A stretch of 64,000 bases of DNA from Pseudarthrobacter cellobiosi (GCF_023913755.1 NZ_JAMXBJ010000036.1:1-64000), one strand, 5' to 3'. Positions 29,124-38,124 are shown, numbered from the stretch's first letter. The notes: a model not told the origin generated them from the sequence alone. Made by a program: numbers and translations.

Positions 29124-29437
29124 GTCCCGTCCGGGGCGCAGCAGGCAGGATCCACAGCCAGCACCACACCGAGCAGATCCCTGATCGCGTGGCCCAGCCT
29201 GGCGTCAGCGAGCTCATACCGGGTCCGCCGGCCATCCGGGACAGCCGCCACGAGGCCGCAGCCCCGCAAGCACGTCAAGTGATTGGACATGCTCTGCCGC
29301 GAAACCCCCAGCAATTCGGCCAGGTCCGACGGGTACGTGGGCGCATCTGCCAAGGCCAGCAGAATCCGCGCCCGGGTAGGGTCGGAGACCGCGTAGCCGA
29401 ACCGGGCCAGCACTGGGGCATGCGTAAGGGTTTCCAT
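29111..29437 (-). CDS. ArsR/SmtB-family metal sensor, CmtR-like
   Basis: A 108-aa winged-helix repressor from METLTHAPVLARFGYA. It has SDPTRARILLAL, the recognition helix LLGVSRQSMSNHLTCLRGCG and a C-terminal CCAPDGTC. The two cysteines in LTCLRGCG match the Cd/Pb ligands of mycobacterial CmtR. It overlaps the start of the CDF transporter gene by a few bases and should derepress it when metal binds. An ATG three codons upstream is an alternative start. Confidence 0.88.
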   Translation of the reverse strand: METLTHAPVLARFGYAVSDPTRARILLALADAPTYPSDLAELLGVSRQSMSNHLTCLRGCGLVAAVPDGRRTRYELADARLGHAIRDLLGVVLAVDPACCAPDGTCLT

Positions 29438-29502
29438 AAGAGCCAAAGTACATCAGTGCGTGTATTCAGGCAATTATGTATTGCGGCCGTATCGGCTCCA
29501 AC

Positions 29503-29523
29503 CTGATTGAGCCCGTCGAAATC
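29503..29523. repeat. dispersed repeat unit
   Basis: CTGATTGAGCCCGTCGAAATC lies in the gap upstream of paaA; it is a member of the family at 19948-20040. Confidence 0.6.
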
Positions 29524-29551
29524 TTGACGCCCTCCGCACTCCGCGCATATC

Positions 29552-29571
29552 CTGAACGAACGGTCGGTAAA
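29552..29571. promoter_or_regulatory. probable PaaR-type (TetR-family) operator
   Basis: TGAACGAACGGTCGGTAAA reads on the other strand as TTTACCGACCGTTCGTTCA, close to the ACCGNNCG pattern bound by TetR-type PaaR repressors in actinobacteria. It lies about 40 bases ahead of paaA. No paaR gene is in the window. Confidence 0.6.
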
Positions 29572-29609
29572 TAAATGCGACCAATCCAGGCAGGTGCATA
29601 GGAGCAACC

Positions 29610-30602
29610 ATGGAAGCCAACGCCCAGCGCGACGCGGACAGCCAGGCCAAGGACCGCCAAGACGCGGACGGTCAGGCCAACTTTGACCGCGTGATCGCCG
29701 AGGACTCCCGCATTGAACCAAAAGACTGGATGCCGGACGCCTACCGCAAGACCCTCCTGCGCCAGATCTCCCAGCACGCCCACTCCGAGATCATCGGCAT
29801 GCAGCCGGAAGCCAACTGGATTTCCCGCGCCCCGAGCCTGAAGCGCAAGGCCATCCTCATGGCGAAGGTCCAGGACGAGGCCGGCCACGGGCTCTACCTG
29901 TACTCCGCCGCCGAGACGCTCGGTCAAACAAGAGACAAGATGATGGCCGACCTCATCGCCGGCAAGGCCCGCTACTCCAGCATCTTCAACTACCCGGCCC
30001 TGACCTGGGCGGACATGGGTGCCATCGGCTGGCTGGTGGACGGCGCCGCCATCTGCAACCAGGTGCCGCTGTGCCGCGCCTCCTACGGCCCCTACGGCCG
30101 CGCCATGGTGCGCGTCTGCAAGGAAGAGTCGTTCCACCAGCGCCAGGGCTTCGAGATCCTGCTGGAGCTCGCCCACGGCACCCCGGAGCAGAAGGAGATG
30201 GCGCAGGACGCCGTGAACCGCTGGTACGCCCCGGCGCTGATGATGTTCGGCCCGCCGGACGACGATTCGCCCAACTCCCGCCAGTCCATGGCCTGGAACA
30301 TCAAGCGCTTCAGCAACGACGAACTCCGCAGCCGCTTCGTGGGAATGATGGTGGAGCAGGTCCGCGTGCTGGGCCTCACCCTCCCGGACAGCGAGATCCG
30401 CTTCAACGAGGACACCAAAAAGTGGGAGCACGGCCCGCTGGACTGGAACGAGTTCCACGAAGTCCTCGCCGGCCGCGGCCCCTGCAACGCCCAGCGCCTT
30501 GAGCGCCGGAGGGAAGCGCACGACGACGGCGCCTGGGTCCGCGAAGCAGCCGCGGCGTATGCAGCAAAACAGTCACTGAAGACAAAGGAATACGCAGCAT
30601 GA
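29610..30602 (+). CDS. paaA: 1,2-phenylacetyl-CoA epoxidase, subunit A
   Basis: Catalytic di-iron subunit of the PaaABCE monooxygenase, 330 aa; it epoxidises the ring of phenylacetyl-CoA. Iron ligands are in [12 protein letters not shown] and [11 protein letters not shown] (ExxH motifs). The start is supported by AGGAGCAACC just upstream. It ends in a four-base overlap with paaB. It is the first gene of paaABCDE. Confidence 0.97.
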   Translation: MEANAQRDADSQAKDRQDADGQANFDRVIAEDSRIEPKDWMPDAYRKTLLRQISQHAHSEIIGMQPEANWISRAPSLKRKAILMAKVQDEAGHGLYLYSAAETLGQTRDKMMADLIAGKARYSSIFNYPALTWADMGAIGWLVDGAAICNQVPLCRASYGPYGRAMVRVCKEESFHQRQGFEILLELAHGTPEQKEMAQDAVNRWYAPALMMFGPPDDDSPNSRQSMAWNIKRFSNDELRSRFVGMMVEQVRVLGLTLPDSEIRFNEDTKKWEHGPLDWNEFHEVLAGRGPCNAQRLERRREAHDDGAWVREAAAAYAAKQSLKTKEYAA

Positions 30603-30967
30603 TCCCCACCGACTCCCCAACCTCGCAAGCTCGGCCAGGGACCCCTGTCGGCGTGGCCCCAGAGGTGCTCGAGCCTGCCACCGACCGCAACGCCTGGGGC
30701 CTGTGGGAGGTCTTCGTCCGCTCCAGCCGCGGCCTCTCCCACGTCCACGCCGGGTCCCTGCACGCGCCGGATGCCGCCATGGCCCTGCGCAACGCCCGCG
30801 ACCTCTACACCCGCCGCAACGAGGGTGTGTCCATCTGGGTGGTCCCGGCCGACGCCATCGCCGCCAGCGACCCCGACTCCAAGGGTTCGTTCTTCGAGTC
30901 CCCGCAGGGCAAGGACTACCGGCACGCCACGTATTACACCAAGAGCGAAGGCGTGAAGCACCTGTGA
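30599..30967 (+). CDS. paaB: 1,2-phenylacetyl-CoA epoxidase, subunit B
   Basis: A 122-aa structural subunit that bridges PaaAC dimers. The core is [20 protein letters not shown], then [20 protein letters not shown] and a typical [14 protein letters not shown] end. The ATG overlaps the paaA stop. Residues 8-20 ([13 protein letters not shown]) are encoded by a copy of the 42-bp repeat also found at 13681-13722, so this N-terminus is longer than in ordinary PaaB proteins. Confidence 0.95.
   Translation: MIPTDSPTSQARPGTPVGVAPEVLEPATDRNAWGLWEVFVRSSRGLSHVHAGSLHAPDAAMALRNARDLYTRRNEGVSIWVVPADAIAASDPDSKGSFFESPQGKDYRHATYYTKSEGVKHL
30620..30661. repeat. dispersed 42-bp repeat, copy 2 (inside paaB)
   Basis: Begins ACCTCGCAAGCTCGGCCAGG and matches 13681-13722 with a few differences. 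It lies in frame in the paaB 5' region. Confidence 0.7.
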
Positions 30968-31800
30968 GCAACGAATCCGCCACCCGCATCACCCCCGGCA
31001 ACGCCCTGCGCCCGGAGGACATCGCCTTGGAGGTCCGCACCGGACTGGCCAAGCCCACAGAGGACGTGGCCGAGTACGCGCTGCGCCTGGGGGACGACGG
31101 CCTGGTCCTCGCGCAGCGCCTGGGCCACTGGATCTCCCGCGGCCCCGAGCTGGAGGAGGACGTGGCTCTGGGCAACATCGCACTGGACCAGCTGGGCCAT
31201 GCCCGGAGCTTCCTCACGTACGCGGGCGGCGCCTGGGACAAAACCGAGGACGAGCTGGCGTATTTCCGACGGGAGCCAGAGTTCCGCTCCGCCCACATCT
31301 TTGAGCAGCCCAACGGCGACTTCGCGGCCACCATCGCCCGGCAGTTCGTGGTGAGCTACTACCAGTTCGAGCTCTACCGCCGCCTCACGGAATCCACAGA
31401 CGCCACGCTGGCCGCCATCGCCGCCAAAGCAGTGAAGGAAGTGGACTACCACCGGGACCACAGCGCCCAGTGGGTCCTTCGCCTGGCCGGCGGCACCGAG
31501 GAATCCCGTACCAGGATGATCCAAGGCCTGAAGCAGATGTGGCCCTACGTCGCCGAGCTCTTCCAGGACGACGAGCTGACCACGCGCCTGGCTGAAACCG
31601 GCGCCGCCGTCGAGCCTTCCAGCCTGCGCGCAGACTTTGACCGACTGACCGGGGAGATCCTGGCCGAAGCGGGGCTGGGAGTGCCGGACGGGCCGGCTGC
31701 CCCCGGCGGCGGCCGGCACGGCCGGCACTCCGAGCACCTGGGCTACCTCCTCGCGGAGATGCAGGTGCTCGCCCGGGAGTACCCCGGAGCAAGCTGGTGA
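30964..31800 (+). CDS. paaC: 1,2-phenylacetyl-CoA epoxidase, subunit C
   Basis: A 278-aa ferritin-like structural partner of PaaA. It shows GDDGLVLAQRLGHWISRGPE, LEEDVALGNIALDQLGHAR and VDYHRDHSAQWVLRL. The GTG start at 30964 overlaps the paaB stop. An open frame reaching further upstream runs antiparallel to real paaB codons and is ignored. The stop overlaps paaD by four bases. Confidence 0.95.
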   Translation: MSNESATRITPGNALRPEDIALEVRTGLAKPTEDVAEYALRLGDDGLVLAQRLGHWISRGPELEEDVALGNIALDQLGHARSFLTYAGGAWDKTEDELAYFRREPEFRSAHIFEQPNGDFAATIARQFVVSYYQFELYRRLTESTDATLAAIAAKAVKEVDYHRDHSAQWVLRLAGGTEESRTRMIQGLKQMWPYVAELFQDDELTTRLAETGAAVEPSSLRADFDRLTGEILAEAGLGVPDGPAAPGGGRHGRHSEHLGYLLAEMQVLAREYPGASW

Positions 31801-32318
31801 CCGCCGTGGCCACCGCTGCGCCTGAGCGCACAAAGACACATCAGCAGGCCTGGGACATCGCCGCCACGGTCTGCGATCCGGAAATCCCCGTGCTCACCAT
31901 TGCGGACCTCGGGATCCTCCGCGACGTGCAGGCCGAGGGGAAATGCGTAAGGGTCACCATCACCCCCACGTACTCGGGCTGCCCGGCCATGGACGCCATC
32001 CGCGATGACCTGAAAAAAGCGTTCGCCACAGAGGGCTACACAGCAGAAGTGGACCTGGTGCTCGCACCGGCCTGGACCACGGACTGGATGACGGAGGCCG
32101 GCAAGGCCAAGCTGCAGGAGTACGGCATCGCCCCGCCGTCGGGCATGGCAGCCGCCGCCCGCCACGCCGGGCCCATCCGGCTCAAAATGGCCGTGAAATG
32201 CCCGCAGTGTTCCAGCCTGAACACCAAGGAGCTCACCCGGTTCGGCTCCACGTCCTGCAAGGCGCTGTACGTCTGCAACGACTGCCTGGAACCGTTCGAC
32301 TACTTCAAAGTCCTGTAA
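31797..32318 (+). CDS. paaD: phenylacetate degradation protein PaaD
   Basis: A 173-aa MIP18/DUF59-family protein needed for maturing the epoxidase iron-sulfur cluster. AATVCDPEIPVLTIADLGIL and PTYSGCPAMDAI are the family core. The C-terminus is a zinc-ribbon-like segment with CPQC, a lone Cys and CNDC before FDYFKVL. It uses a GTG start in the GTGA overlap with paaC. Confidence 0.94.
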   Translation: MTAVATAAPERTKTHQQAWDIAATVCDPEIPVLTIADLGILRDVQAEGKCVRVTITPTYSGCPAMDAIRDDLKKAFATEGYTAEVDLVLAPAWTTDWMTEAGKAKLQEYGIAPPSGMAAAARHAGPIRLKMAVKCPQCSSLNTKELTRFGSTSCKALYVCNDCLEPFDYFKVL

Positions 32319-32327
32319 GGAAGCCCC

Positions 32328-33569
32328 ATGCCTGTTGTGCGCCAGACCGCCGCCGAATCGGCGCTAGCCAGCGGCCGCCGTCGTCCGTCCTTCCACACCC
32401 TGACCGTCAATGAGGTGCGCCGGCTGACCGAGGACGCCATCGAGGTGACGTTCGGCGTCCCCCAAGAGCTCGCCGGCCGGTTCGACTATCTGCCCGGCCA
32501 GTACGTGGCCCTGCGCACCACGCTGCAGGATGAGAACGGCGAGCCGCATGAGGTGCGCCGCAGCTACTCCATCTGTGCCGAGCCGCGCAGCTTCCCGGAC
32601 GGCAGCAGCGAGATCCGGGTGGCCGTGAAGCAGGACCTGGGCGGGCTGTTTTCCACGTGGGCCAACGCGGAGCTGAAGGCGGGGGACACGCTGGACGTTA
32701 TGAGCCCCATGGGCGCGTTTGTGTCCAAGCACGGCCGGGACGGCCAGGCCGTGGAGCAGAACGTCATGAACTCCATGAACCACCCGGAGGAGCTGGCGGG
32801 GGAGGCCGCCTCGCAGGGGGCGGGCACTTTTGTGGCCATCGCGGCGGGGAGCGGCATCACCCCGGTGATCGCGATCGCCCGCACGCTGTTGGCGGCCAAC
32901 CCGGGGACGCGCTTTGACCTGATCTACGCCAACAAGGCCGCCATGGACGTGATGTTCCTGGAGGAGCTGGCGGACCTGAAGGACAAGTACCCGCAGCGGC
33001 TGGCCATCCACCACGTGCTGTCCCGCGAGCAGCGGATCGCGCCGCTGCTCAGCGGACGGATCGATGCCGGGAAGCTGCAGCAGCTGCTGGGCACCGCCAT
33101 CCACGCGGACGATGTGGACGAGTGGTTCCTGTGCGGGCCGTTCGAGCTGGTGCAGCTGTGCCGGGACACCCTGGCCGAGCGCGGGGTGAAGCCGGAGCAT
33201 GTGCGGTTCGAACTGTTCACGTCGGGCAAGCCGGACCGCCCGGAGGGCCACGCCGGCCGTCCCGTGGTGGTGGACGAATCGCAGGAGACGTACAAGATCA
33301 CGTTCAAGCTGGACGGCCTGCAGGGCGAGGTGGCCAGCCCCACGCACGCCCGCGAGTCGATCCTGAACGCCGCGCTGCGGGTCCGGGCGGATGTGCCGTT
33401 CGCGTGCGCCGGGGGAGTGTGCGGCACGTGCCGCGCCAAACTGGTCACCGGTACCGTGACCATGGACGAAAACTACGCGCTGGAGCAGGATGAACTGGAC
33501 AAGGGGTACGTCCTGACCTGCCAGAGCCACCCCACGAGCAAAGACGTAACAGTCGACTTCGACGTCTAA
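32328..33569 (+). CDS. paaE: 1,2-phenylacetyl-CoA epoxidase reductase, subunit E (intact copy)
   Basis: A 413-aa reductase that passes electrons from NADPH to PaaA. It has an FAD-binding barrel (YLPGQYVALRT, RRSYSICAEP), an NAD(P) domain (AAGSGITPVIAIARTLL) and a C-terminal plant-type 2Fe-2S domain (CAGGVCGTCRAKLVTG and a later CQSHP). It starts nine bases after paaD. A diverged, 5'-truncated copy is at 36359-37333. Confidence 0.95.
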   Translation: MPVVRQTAAESALASGRRRPSFHTLTVNEVRRLTEDAIEVTFGVPQELAGRFDYLPGQYVALRTTLQDENGEPHEVRRSYSICAEPRSFPDGSSEIRVAVKQDLGGLFSTWANAELKAGDTLDVMSPMGAFVSKHGRDGQAVEQNVMNSMNHPEELAGEAASQGAGTFVAIAAGSGITPVIAIARTLLAANPGTRFDLIYANKAAMDVMFLEELADLKDKYPQRLAIHHVLSREQRIAPLLSGRIDAGKLQQLLGTAIHADDVDEWFLCGPFELVQLCRDTLAERGVKPEHVRFELFTSGKPDRPEGHAGRPVVVDESQETYKITFKLDGLQGEVASPTHARESILNAALRVRADVPFACAGGVCGTCRAKLVTGTVTMDENYALEQDELDKGYVLTCQSHPTSKDVTVDFDV

Positions 33570-33576
33570 GGAACCC

Positions 33577-34359
33577 ATGATCTCCCTCTCCATCGCCAAC
33601 GGCGTCGCCGAAATCGTCCTGGACGCGCCGCACAAGCTGAACTCCCTGGACGAGCAGGCGCTCACTGATTTAACACAGGCGTACGACGACGCCGCTGCCG
33701 CCGCCTCGCGCGGTGAGGTGCGGGCGCTGCTGCTCAGGGGAGAGGGCCGCGCCTTCTGCGCGGGCCGGGACATCTCGGGCGTGACGCCGGAGACGGACGA
33801 CGCCGAAGCGTACCTGGGCGGGCTGGTGCAGCCTTTGCTGCAGAAGATGAGCGCGTTCCCGGCGCCTACGTTTGCCGCGGCACATGGCGCCTGCCTCGGG
33901 GTGGGGCTGGGGCTGCTGCTGGCCACGGACGTGGTGTACGTGGCGGAGAACGCGAAGTTCGGCTCGCCGTTCGCGAAGCTGGGGGCCACGCTGGACTCGG
34001 GCGGGCACTGGTACTTCACCGAGCGGCTGGGCATGCACCGGACGCTGGACCTGATCTACACGGCCGAGCTCATGTCCGGGACGGAGGCCGTGGCCCAGGG
34101 GATGTTCAGCCGGGCGATGCCGGCGGATGAATTGTTGGCCAATACGAGGGAAATTGTGTCGAAGGTTGCCGCCGGCGCCACAGGCGCGTTCACGGCGAGC
34201 AAGGAGCTGGTGGCACACATCCGCGACCAGCGGCTGGGCCTGTGGGACGCCATGGCCGAGGAAAACGCCGAGCAGGCGCGGCTTTGCAAGACCGCGGACT
34301 ACGCCGAGGGCTTCCGTGCCTTCCAGGAGAAGCGGTCACCGGCGTTCAAAGGCCGGTGA
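33577..34359 (+). CDS. enoyl-CoA hydratase/isomerase, PaaG-like (copy 1)
   Basis: A 260-aa crotonase-fold protein. Oxyanion-hole and CoA segments are LLRGEGRAFCAGRDISG and HGACLGVGLGLLLATD. Asp in LGATLDSGGHWY matches the catalytic Asp of PaaG, which isomerises ring-1,2-epoxyphenylacetyl-CoA to the oxepin. It lies seven bases after paaE and is therefore probably part of the pathway operon. A second copy is at 37342-38124. Confidence 0.88.
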   Translation: MISLSIANGVAEIVLDAPHKLNSLDEQALTDLTQAYDDAAAAASRGEVRALLLRGEGRAFCAGRDISGVTPETDDAEAYLGGLVQPLLQKMSAFPAPTFAAAHGACLGVGLGLLLATDVVYVAENAKFGSPFAKLGATLDSGGHWYFTERLGMHRTLDLIYTAELMSGTEAVAQGMFSRAMPADELLANTREIVSKVAAGATGAFTASKELVAHIRDQRLGLWDAMAEENAEQARLCKTADYAEGFRAFQEKRSPAFKGR

Positions 34360-34661
34360 AATGTTCCGGACAAAGTGGGCAGGGTGAAGCCGTCCGAGCC
34401 CTTCGATGCTTGAACGCAGTGCGTCCGGGACCGTCGCCGAATATTGCTCCCCCGCCGGCGTCCACCCGCACCGTCTGCCGCGCAGCGACACGACGTTCAA
34501 CCATGCGCATGACGTGATGAGCATGCGCATTAGGCCGGATGAGCATGCTCATCACTTAGTGGGCATTGGTCTACAAGCTTTGGGGCGCGACCGAGAACGT
34601 TCCGCCCTCTCCTTGATGCCCTGGTGTGTTCTCACGCCGCTGGTAACGAAAGATATGGTCT
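34360..34661. other. gene-poor gap with repeated ATGAGCATGC motifs
   Basis: No supportable gene. It contains an inverted repeat GTGATGAGCATGC (34515-34527) / GCATGCTCATCAC (34543-34555) and the 16-bp perfect palindrome GATGAGCATGCTCATC (34538-34553). Minus-strand open frames in it show no recognisable family. It separates the paa operon from AAA ATPase 2. Confidence 0.6.
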
Positions 34662-34680
34662 TATAACAAAAAGTGTTATA
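34662..34680. promoter_or_regulatory. 19-bp palindrome upstream of AAA ATPase 2
   Basis: TATAACA (34662-34668) and TGTTATA (34674-34680) form a perfect inverted repeat with a five-base spacer, 28 bases ahead of the ATG. TATCAT near 34690 may be a -10 box. The arrangement is like that ahead of the paralogue at 20678. Confidence 0.65.
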
Positions 34681-34708
34681 TCTCGTTAGAAGTAGGTATC
34701 ATTGGGGC

Positions 34709-35884
34709 ATGGATCCAGCACTGAACCCCTTTAACCCCGGCTCCGGCGTCCGGCCTCCGGAGCTTGTCGGCCGTGATGGAGAGATCGATGCCTTCGATCT
34801 ATTGGTCGCACGCGCCAAGTCCAACACCGGGGGGGACCGGGGCATGGTTCTGTCCGGCCTTCGCGGAGTGGGCAAAACCGTTTTGCTGAACGTCTTCGCA
34901 GAGCACGCGCGACGGAACGACTGGCTGGTAATCCAGCTTGAAGCCCAACCAGGGGACGCCGGCAAAAAAGCCACCCGGGCGAAGCTTGCCCGTGAGCTTG
35001 AAGTAGGTGCGCGCAGACTCCGCGGAAAGCCAGCCTGGAGCTTTCTGCAGAATGCCTTGAACAGCATCGGCAACATCTCAGCGAGTTTGGGGGTTGCCGG
35101 CGTCTCCGCGTCGGTGACGACCAAACAAGGGCGCGCCGATTCAGGCAACCTGGACATCGACCTCGAGGAACTTGTCGAGGATGTATCACTCGCGATGCGA
35201 AAAGCCAGGGGCGGGTTCGGCTTGTTCATTGACGAAATGCAAGACCTGGACGAAGAGCTTCTGACCATACTGTTGTCCGTTCAGCACCTTGCGGGCCAGC
35301 GCGGATGGCCTTTTTACATCATCGGCGCGGGCCTACCCAACCTGCCCGGCAAGATCTCCGAGGCCAGGACCTATGGTGAGCGGCTGTTTCTCTACAGGAC
35401 CATAGGCCAGGTCAACGAAGAGGCCGCCTCGGAAGCCCTCGCCTTGCCCATCAACAGGCTCGGCGCCTCCTTGGCGCCTGATGCGCTGTCACTCCTGCTC
35501 TCTGCCGCGAACGGCTACCCCTTCTTCCTTCAGGTCTACGGACGTGCCGCCTGGGAAGCATCATCGGAGAAGATCATCAGCGCTGACGACGCGCACGTGG
35601 CAGTCCGCCACGGCACCAACGACCTGGACCATGGCTTCTTCGAGGCCAGATGGCAGCGTGCCACCAATGCAGAACGCCTCTACCTCAGGGCCATGGCCCA
35701 GGACAGCGATACCCCTTCCTCGACTGGAGAAATCGCCGAACGCCTTGGGAAGTCGACCAGCAAACTTGCCGTCATCCGCTCACGACTCATCGACAAGGGT
35801 GTTGTGTATGCACCCGAATATGGCTCTATTCAGTTCACGGTGCCCGGAATGGCTGCCTTCATCGGGCGCCAGACCGAGGACTGA
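34709..35884 (+). CDS. AAA-type ATPase with C-terminal winged helix (copy 2)
   Basis: A 391-aa paralogue of the protein at 20678-21904. It shares the MDPxxNP start, the LVGRDGEI segment, Walker A GLRGVGKT (50-57), Walker B FGLFIDEMQDL, the FYIIGAGLPNLPG motif, TYGERLF and NGYPFFLQ. The C-terminal winged helix is TGEIAERLGKSTSKLAVIRS. The start at 34709 is chosen over an upstream in-frame ATG (34673) because both paralogues begin MDP. It is inserted between two copies of the paaE-paaG end. Function is unknown. Confidence 0.85.
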   Translation: MDPALNPFNPGSGVRPPELVGRDGEIDAFDLLVARAKSNTGGDRGMVLSGLRGVGKTVLLNVFAEHARRNDWLVIQLEAQPGDAGKKATRAKLARELEVGARRLRGKPAWSFLQNALNSIGNISASLGVAGVSASVTTKQGRADSGNLDIDLEELVEDVSLAMRKARGGFGLFIDEMQDLDEELLTILLSVQHLAGQRGWPFYIIGAGLPNLPGKISEARTYGERLFLYRTIGQVNEEAASEALALPINRLGASLAPDALSLLLSAANGYPFFLQVYGRAAWEASSEKIISADDAHVAVRHGTNDLDHGFFEARWQRATNAERLYLRAMAQDSDTPSSTGEIAERLGKSTSKLAVIRSRLIDKGVVYAPEYGSIQFTVPGMAAFIGRQTED

Positions 35885-36358
35885 CATGCGCTAGTTTCAG
35901 CGCTCGGCTGATTCAGGCGGGTCAGCGTCCGACGCCAGGCGGCCAAGGAGCTACGTAGGCAATCACGTGTGCACCCACCACAACCAGACCACAGCCGCCT
36001 AACCACCACACACGACCCCAGAAACATGCCACAGCACAGCTACCTACAAATCTGACGCACACCCGAACCCGGGTTGCAGCATTCCTGTGTTGAATCCTTG
36101 GTCCGTGACAAGTCTCAGCGGGGACTAAGCGCAGTGAGGGGGCCTGACGCATGGATTGGCTTGCTTGGGGTGCGGCAGACCATCGTGTAGGAGGCCCGCT
36201 CATTTTGGGTAGTGATGTCCTTCGCCGGTCATGGTGGTGGGGGCGCCAGTGATTTCGTACCAGGCAACGATTGCCCCGGCCTGCACGTCCCGGAGGCCTC
36301 TTCTCGGGGAGGGACCGGGCTGGTCGGAAACGCGGTCGTCTGCTCCTGAGCGATCAGG
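35885..36358. other. gap without a supported gene
   Basis: About 470 bases between AAA ATPase 2 and the truncated paaE copy. A minus-strand frame ends near 36200 with VAWYEITGAPTTMTGEGHHY, which looks protein-like but matches no family I can name. No tRNA or clear terminator was seen. Confidence 0.5.
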
Positions 36359-37333
36359 TTGGACGCATCGTTCCCGGACGGCAGCAGTGAGATCCGGGTG
36401 GCCGTGAAGCAGGACCTGGGCGGGTTGTTCTCCACGTGGGCCAACGCCGAGATGAGGGCGGGGGACACCCTGGAGGTGATGAGCCCCATGGGCGCGTTCG
36501 TGTCCAAGCACGGCCGCGACGGCAAAGCCGTGGACCAGAACGTCATGAACTCCATGAACCACCCGGAGGAGCTGGCGGGTGAGCCGGGCAGCTTCGTGGC
36601 CATCGCTGCGGGGAGTGGCATTACCCCGGTGATCGCCATCGCGCGCACTTTGCTGGCGGCCAACCAGGAGACCCGGTTCGACCTGATCTATGCCAACAAG
36701 GCGGCCATGGACGTGATGTTCCTGGAGGAGCTCGCGGACCTGAAGGACAAGTACCCGCAGCGCCTCGCCATCCACCACGTGCTGTCCCGTGAGCAGCGGA
36801 TCGCGCCGCTACTGAGCGGCCGGATCGACGCCGGGAAGCTGCAGCAGCTGCTGGGCACCGCCATCCACGCGGACGATGTGGACGAGTGGTTCCTGTGCGG
36901 TCCGTTCGAGCTGGTGCAGCTGTGCCGGGACACCCTGGCCGAGCGCGGCGTGAAGCCCGAGCACGTCCGGTTCGAACTGTTCACGAGTGGCAAGCCGGAC
37001 CGCCCGGAGGGGCACGCCGGCCGCCCCGTGGTGGTGGACGAATCCCAGGAGACGTACAAGATCACGTTCAAGCTGGACGGCCTGCAGGGCGAGGTGGCCA
37101 CCCCCACCCACGCCCGGGAGTCCATCCTCAACGCCGCGCTGCGGGTGCGCCCGGACGTGCCGTTCGCGTGCGCCGGGGGAGTGTGCGGCACCTGCCGGGC
37201 CAAGCTGGTCACCGGCACCGTGACCATGGACGAAAACTACGCGCTGGAGCAGGATGAGCTGGACAAGGGCTACGTGCTAACCTGCCAGAGCCACCCCACC
37301 AGCAAAGACGTAACAGTCGACTTCGACGTCTAA
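36359..37333 (+). pseudogene. paaE, second copy, 5'-truncated
   Basis: Homology to the intact paaE starts abruptly at about 36370 (FPDGSSEIRVAVKQDLG) and runs to the end: NAD(P) domain, then the 2Fe-2S domain with CAGGVCGTCRAKLVTG. About 85 N-terminal residues holding most of the FAD-binding barrel are missing, and only a TTG precedes the homology. The DNA differs from copy 1 at many synonymous sites and by a few-residue deletion (GEPGSF versus GEAASQGAGTF), so it is not a recent tandem copy. Probably non-functional. Confidence 0.85.
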
Positions 37334-37341
37334 GGAGCCCC

Positions 37342-38124
37342 ATGATCACTCTCTCCATCGCCAACAACGTCGCTGAAGTGGTCCTTGACGCGCCGCAGAA
37401 GCTGAACTCCTTCGACGAGCAGGCCCTGGCGGATTTAACACAGGCGTACGACGACGCCGCTGCCGCCGTTGAGAGCGGGAAGGTGCGGGCCCTGCTGCTC
37501 AGGGGAGAGGGCCGCGCCTTCTGCGCGGGCCGGGACATTTCGGGCGTGATACCGGAGGAGGACGACGCCGCCGCGTACCTGGGCGGGCTGGTGGAGCCGC
37601 TGTTGAAGAAGATGAGCGCGTTCCCGGCTCCCACGTTCGCGGCCGCCCACGGCGCCTGCCTCGGGGTGGGGCTGGGGCTGCTGCTGGCTACGGACGTGGT
37701 GTACGTGGCGGAGAACGCCAAGTTCGGCTCGCCCTTTGCCAAGCTGGGGGCCACGCTGGATTCGGGCGGGCACTGGTACTTCACCGAGCGGCTGGGGATG
37801 CACCGGACGCTGGACCTGATCTATACCGCGGAGTTGATCTCCGGTGCGGAGGCCGTGGCGCAAGGGATGTTCAGCCGGGCCATGCCGGCGGACACTCTTC
37901 TAGATCAGACCCGGGAGATCGTGGGACGGGTGGCCGTGGGTGCAACGGGCGCGTTTGTGGCAAGCAAGCAGCTGGTGGCGCACATCCGGGACCAGCGCCT
38001 GGGACTCTGGGCAGCCATGCGGGAGGAGAACGCTGAGCAGGCGCGTCTCTGCCGGACCGAGGACTACTCCGAGGGTTTCCGGGCTTTCCAGGAGAAGCGG
38101 AACCCGGAGTTTACCGGCGGGTGA
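37342..38124 (+). CDS. enoyl-CoA hydratase/isomerase, PaaG-like (copy 2)
   Basis: A 260-aa full-length paralogue of 33577-34359, keeping FCAGRDISG and LGATLDSGG with the catalytic Asp. It differs mainly at the N-terminus (NNVAEVVLDAPQKLNSF) and C-terminus. Ribosome site AAGGAG precedes the ATG. It may still be made if a promoter lies upstream of the truncated paaE. Confidence 0.88.
   Translation: MITLSIANNVAEVVLDAPQKLNSFDEQALADLTQAYDDAAAAVESGKVRALLLRGEGRAFCAGRDISGVIPEEDDAAAYLGGLVEPLLKKMSAFPAPTFAAAHGACLGVGLGLLLATDVVYVAENAKFGSPFAKLGATLDSGGHWYFTERLGMHRTLDLIYTAELISGAEAVAQGMFSRAMPADTLLDQTREIVGRVAVGATGAFVASKQLVAHIRDQRLGLWAAMREENAEQARLCRTEDYSEGFRAFQEKRNPEFTGG

Noticed and set aside
29466-30521. 351-aa minus-strand open frame over paaA
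   Set aside because: paaA on the plus strand has both di-iron ExxH motifs; the minus frame is a shadow.
36359-37333. Functional short reductase
   Set aside because: The FAD-binding half is missing and no good start codon precedes the homology.
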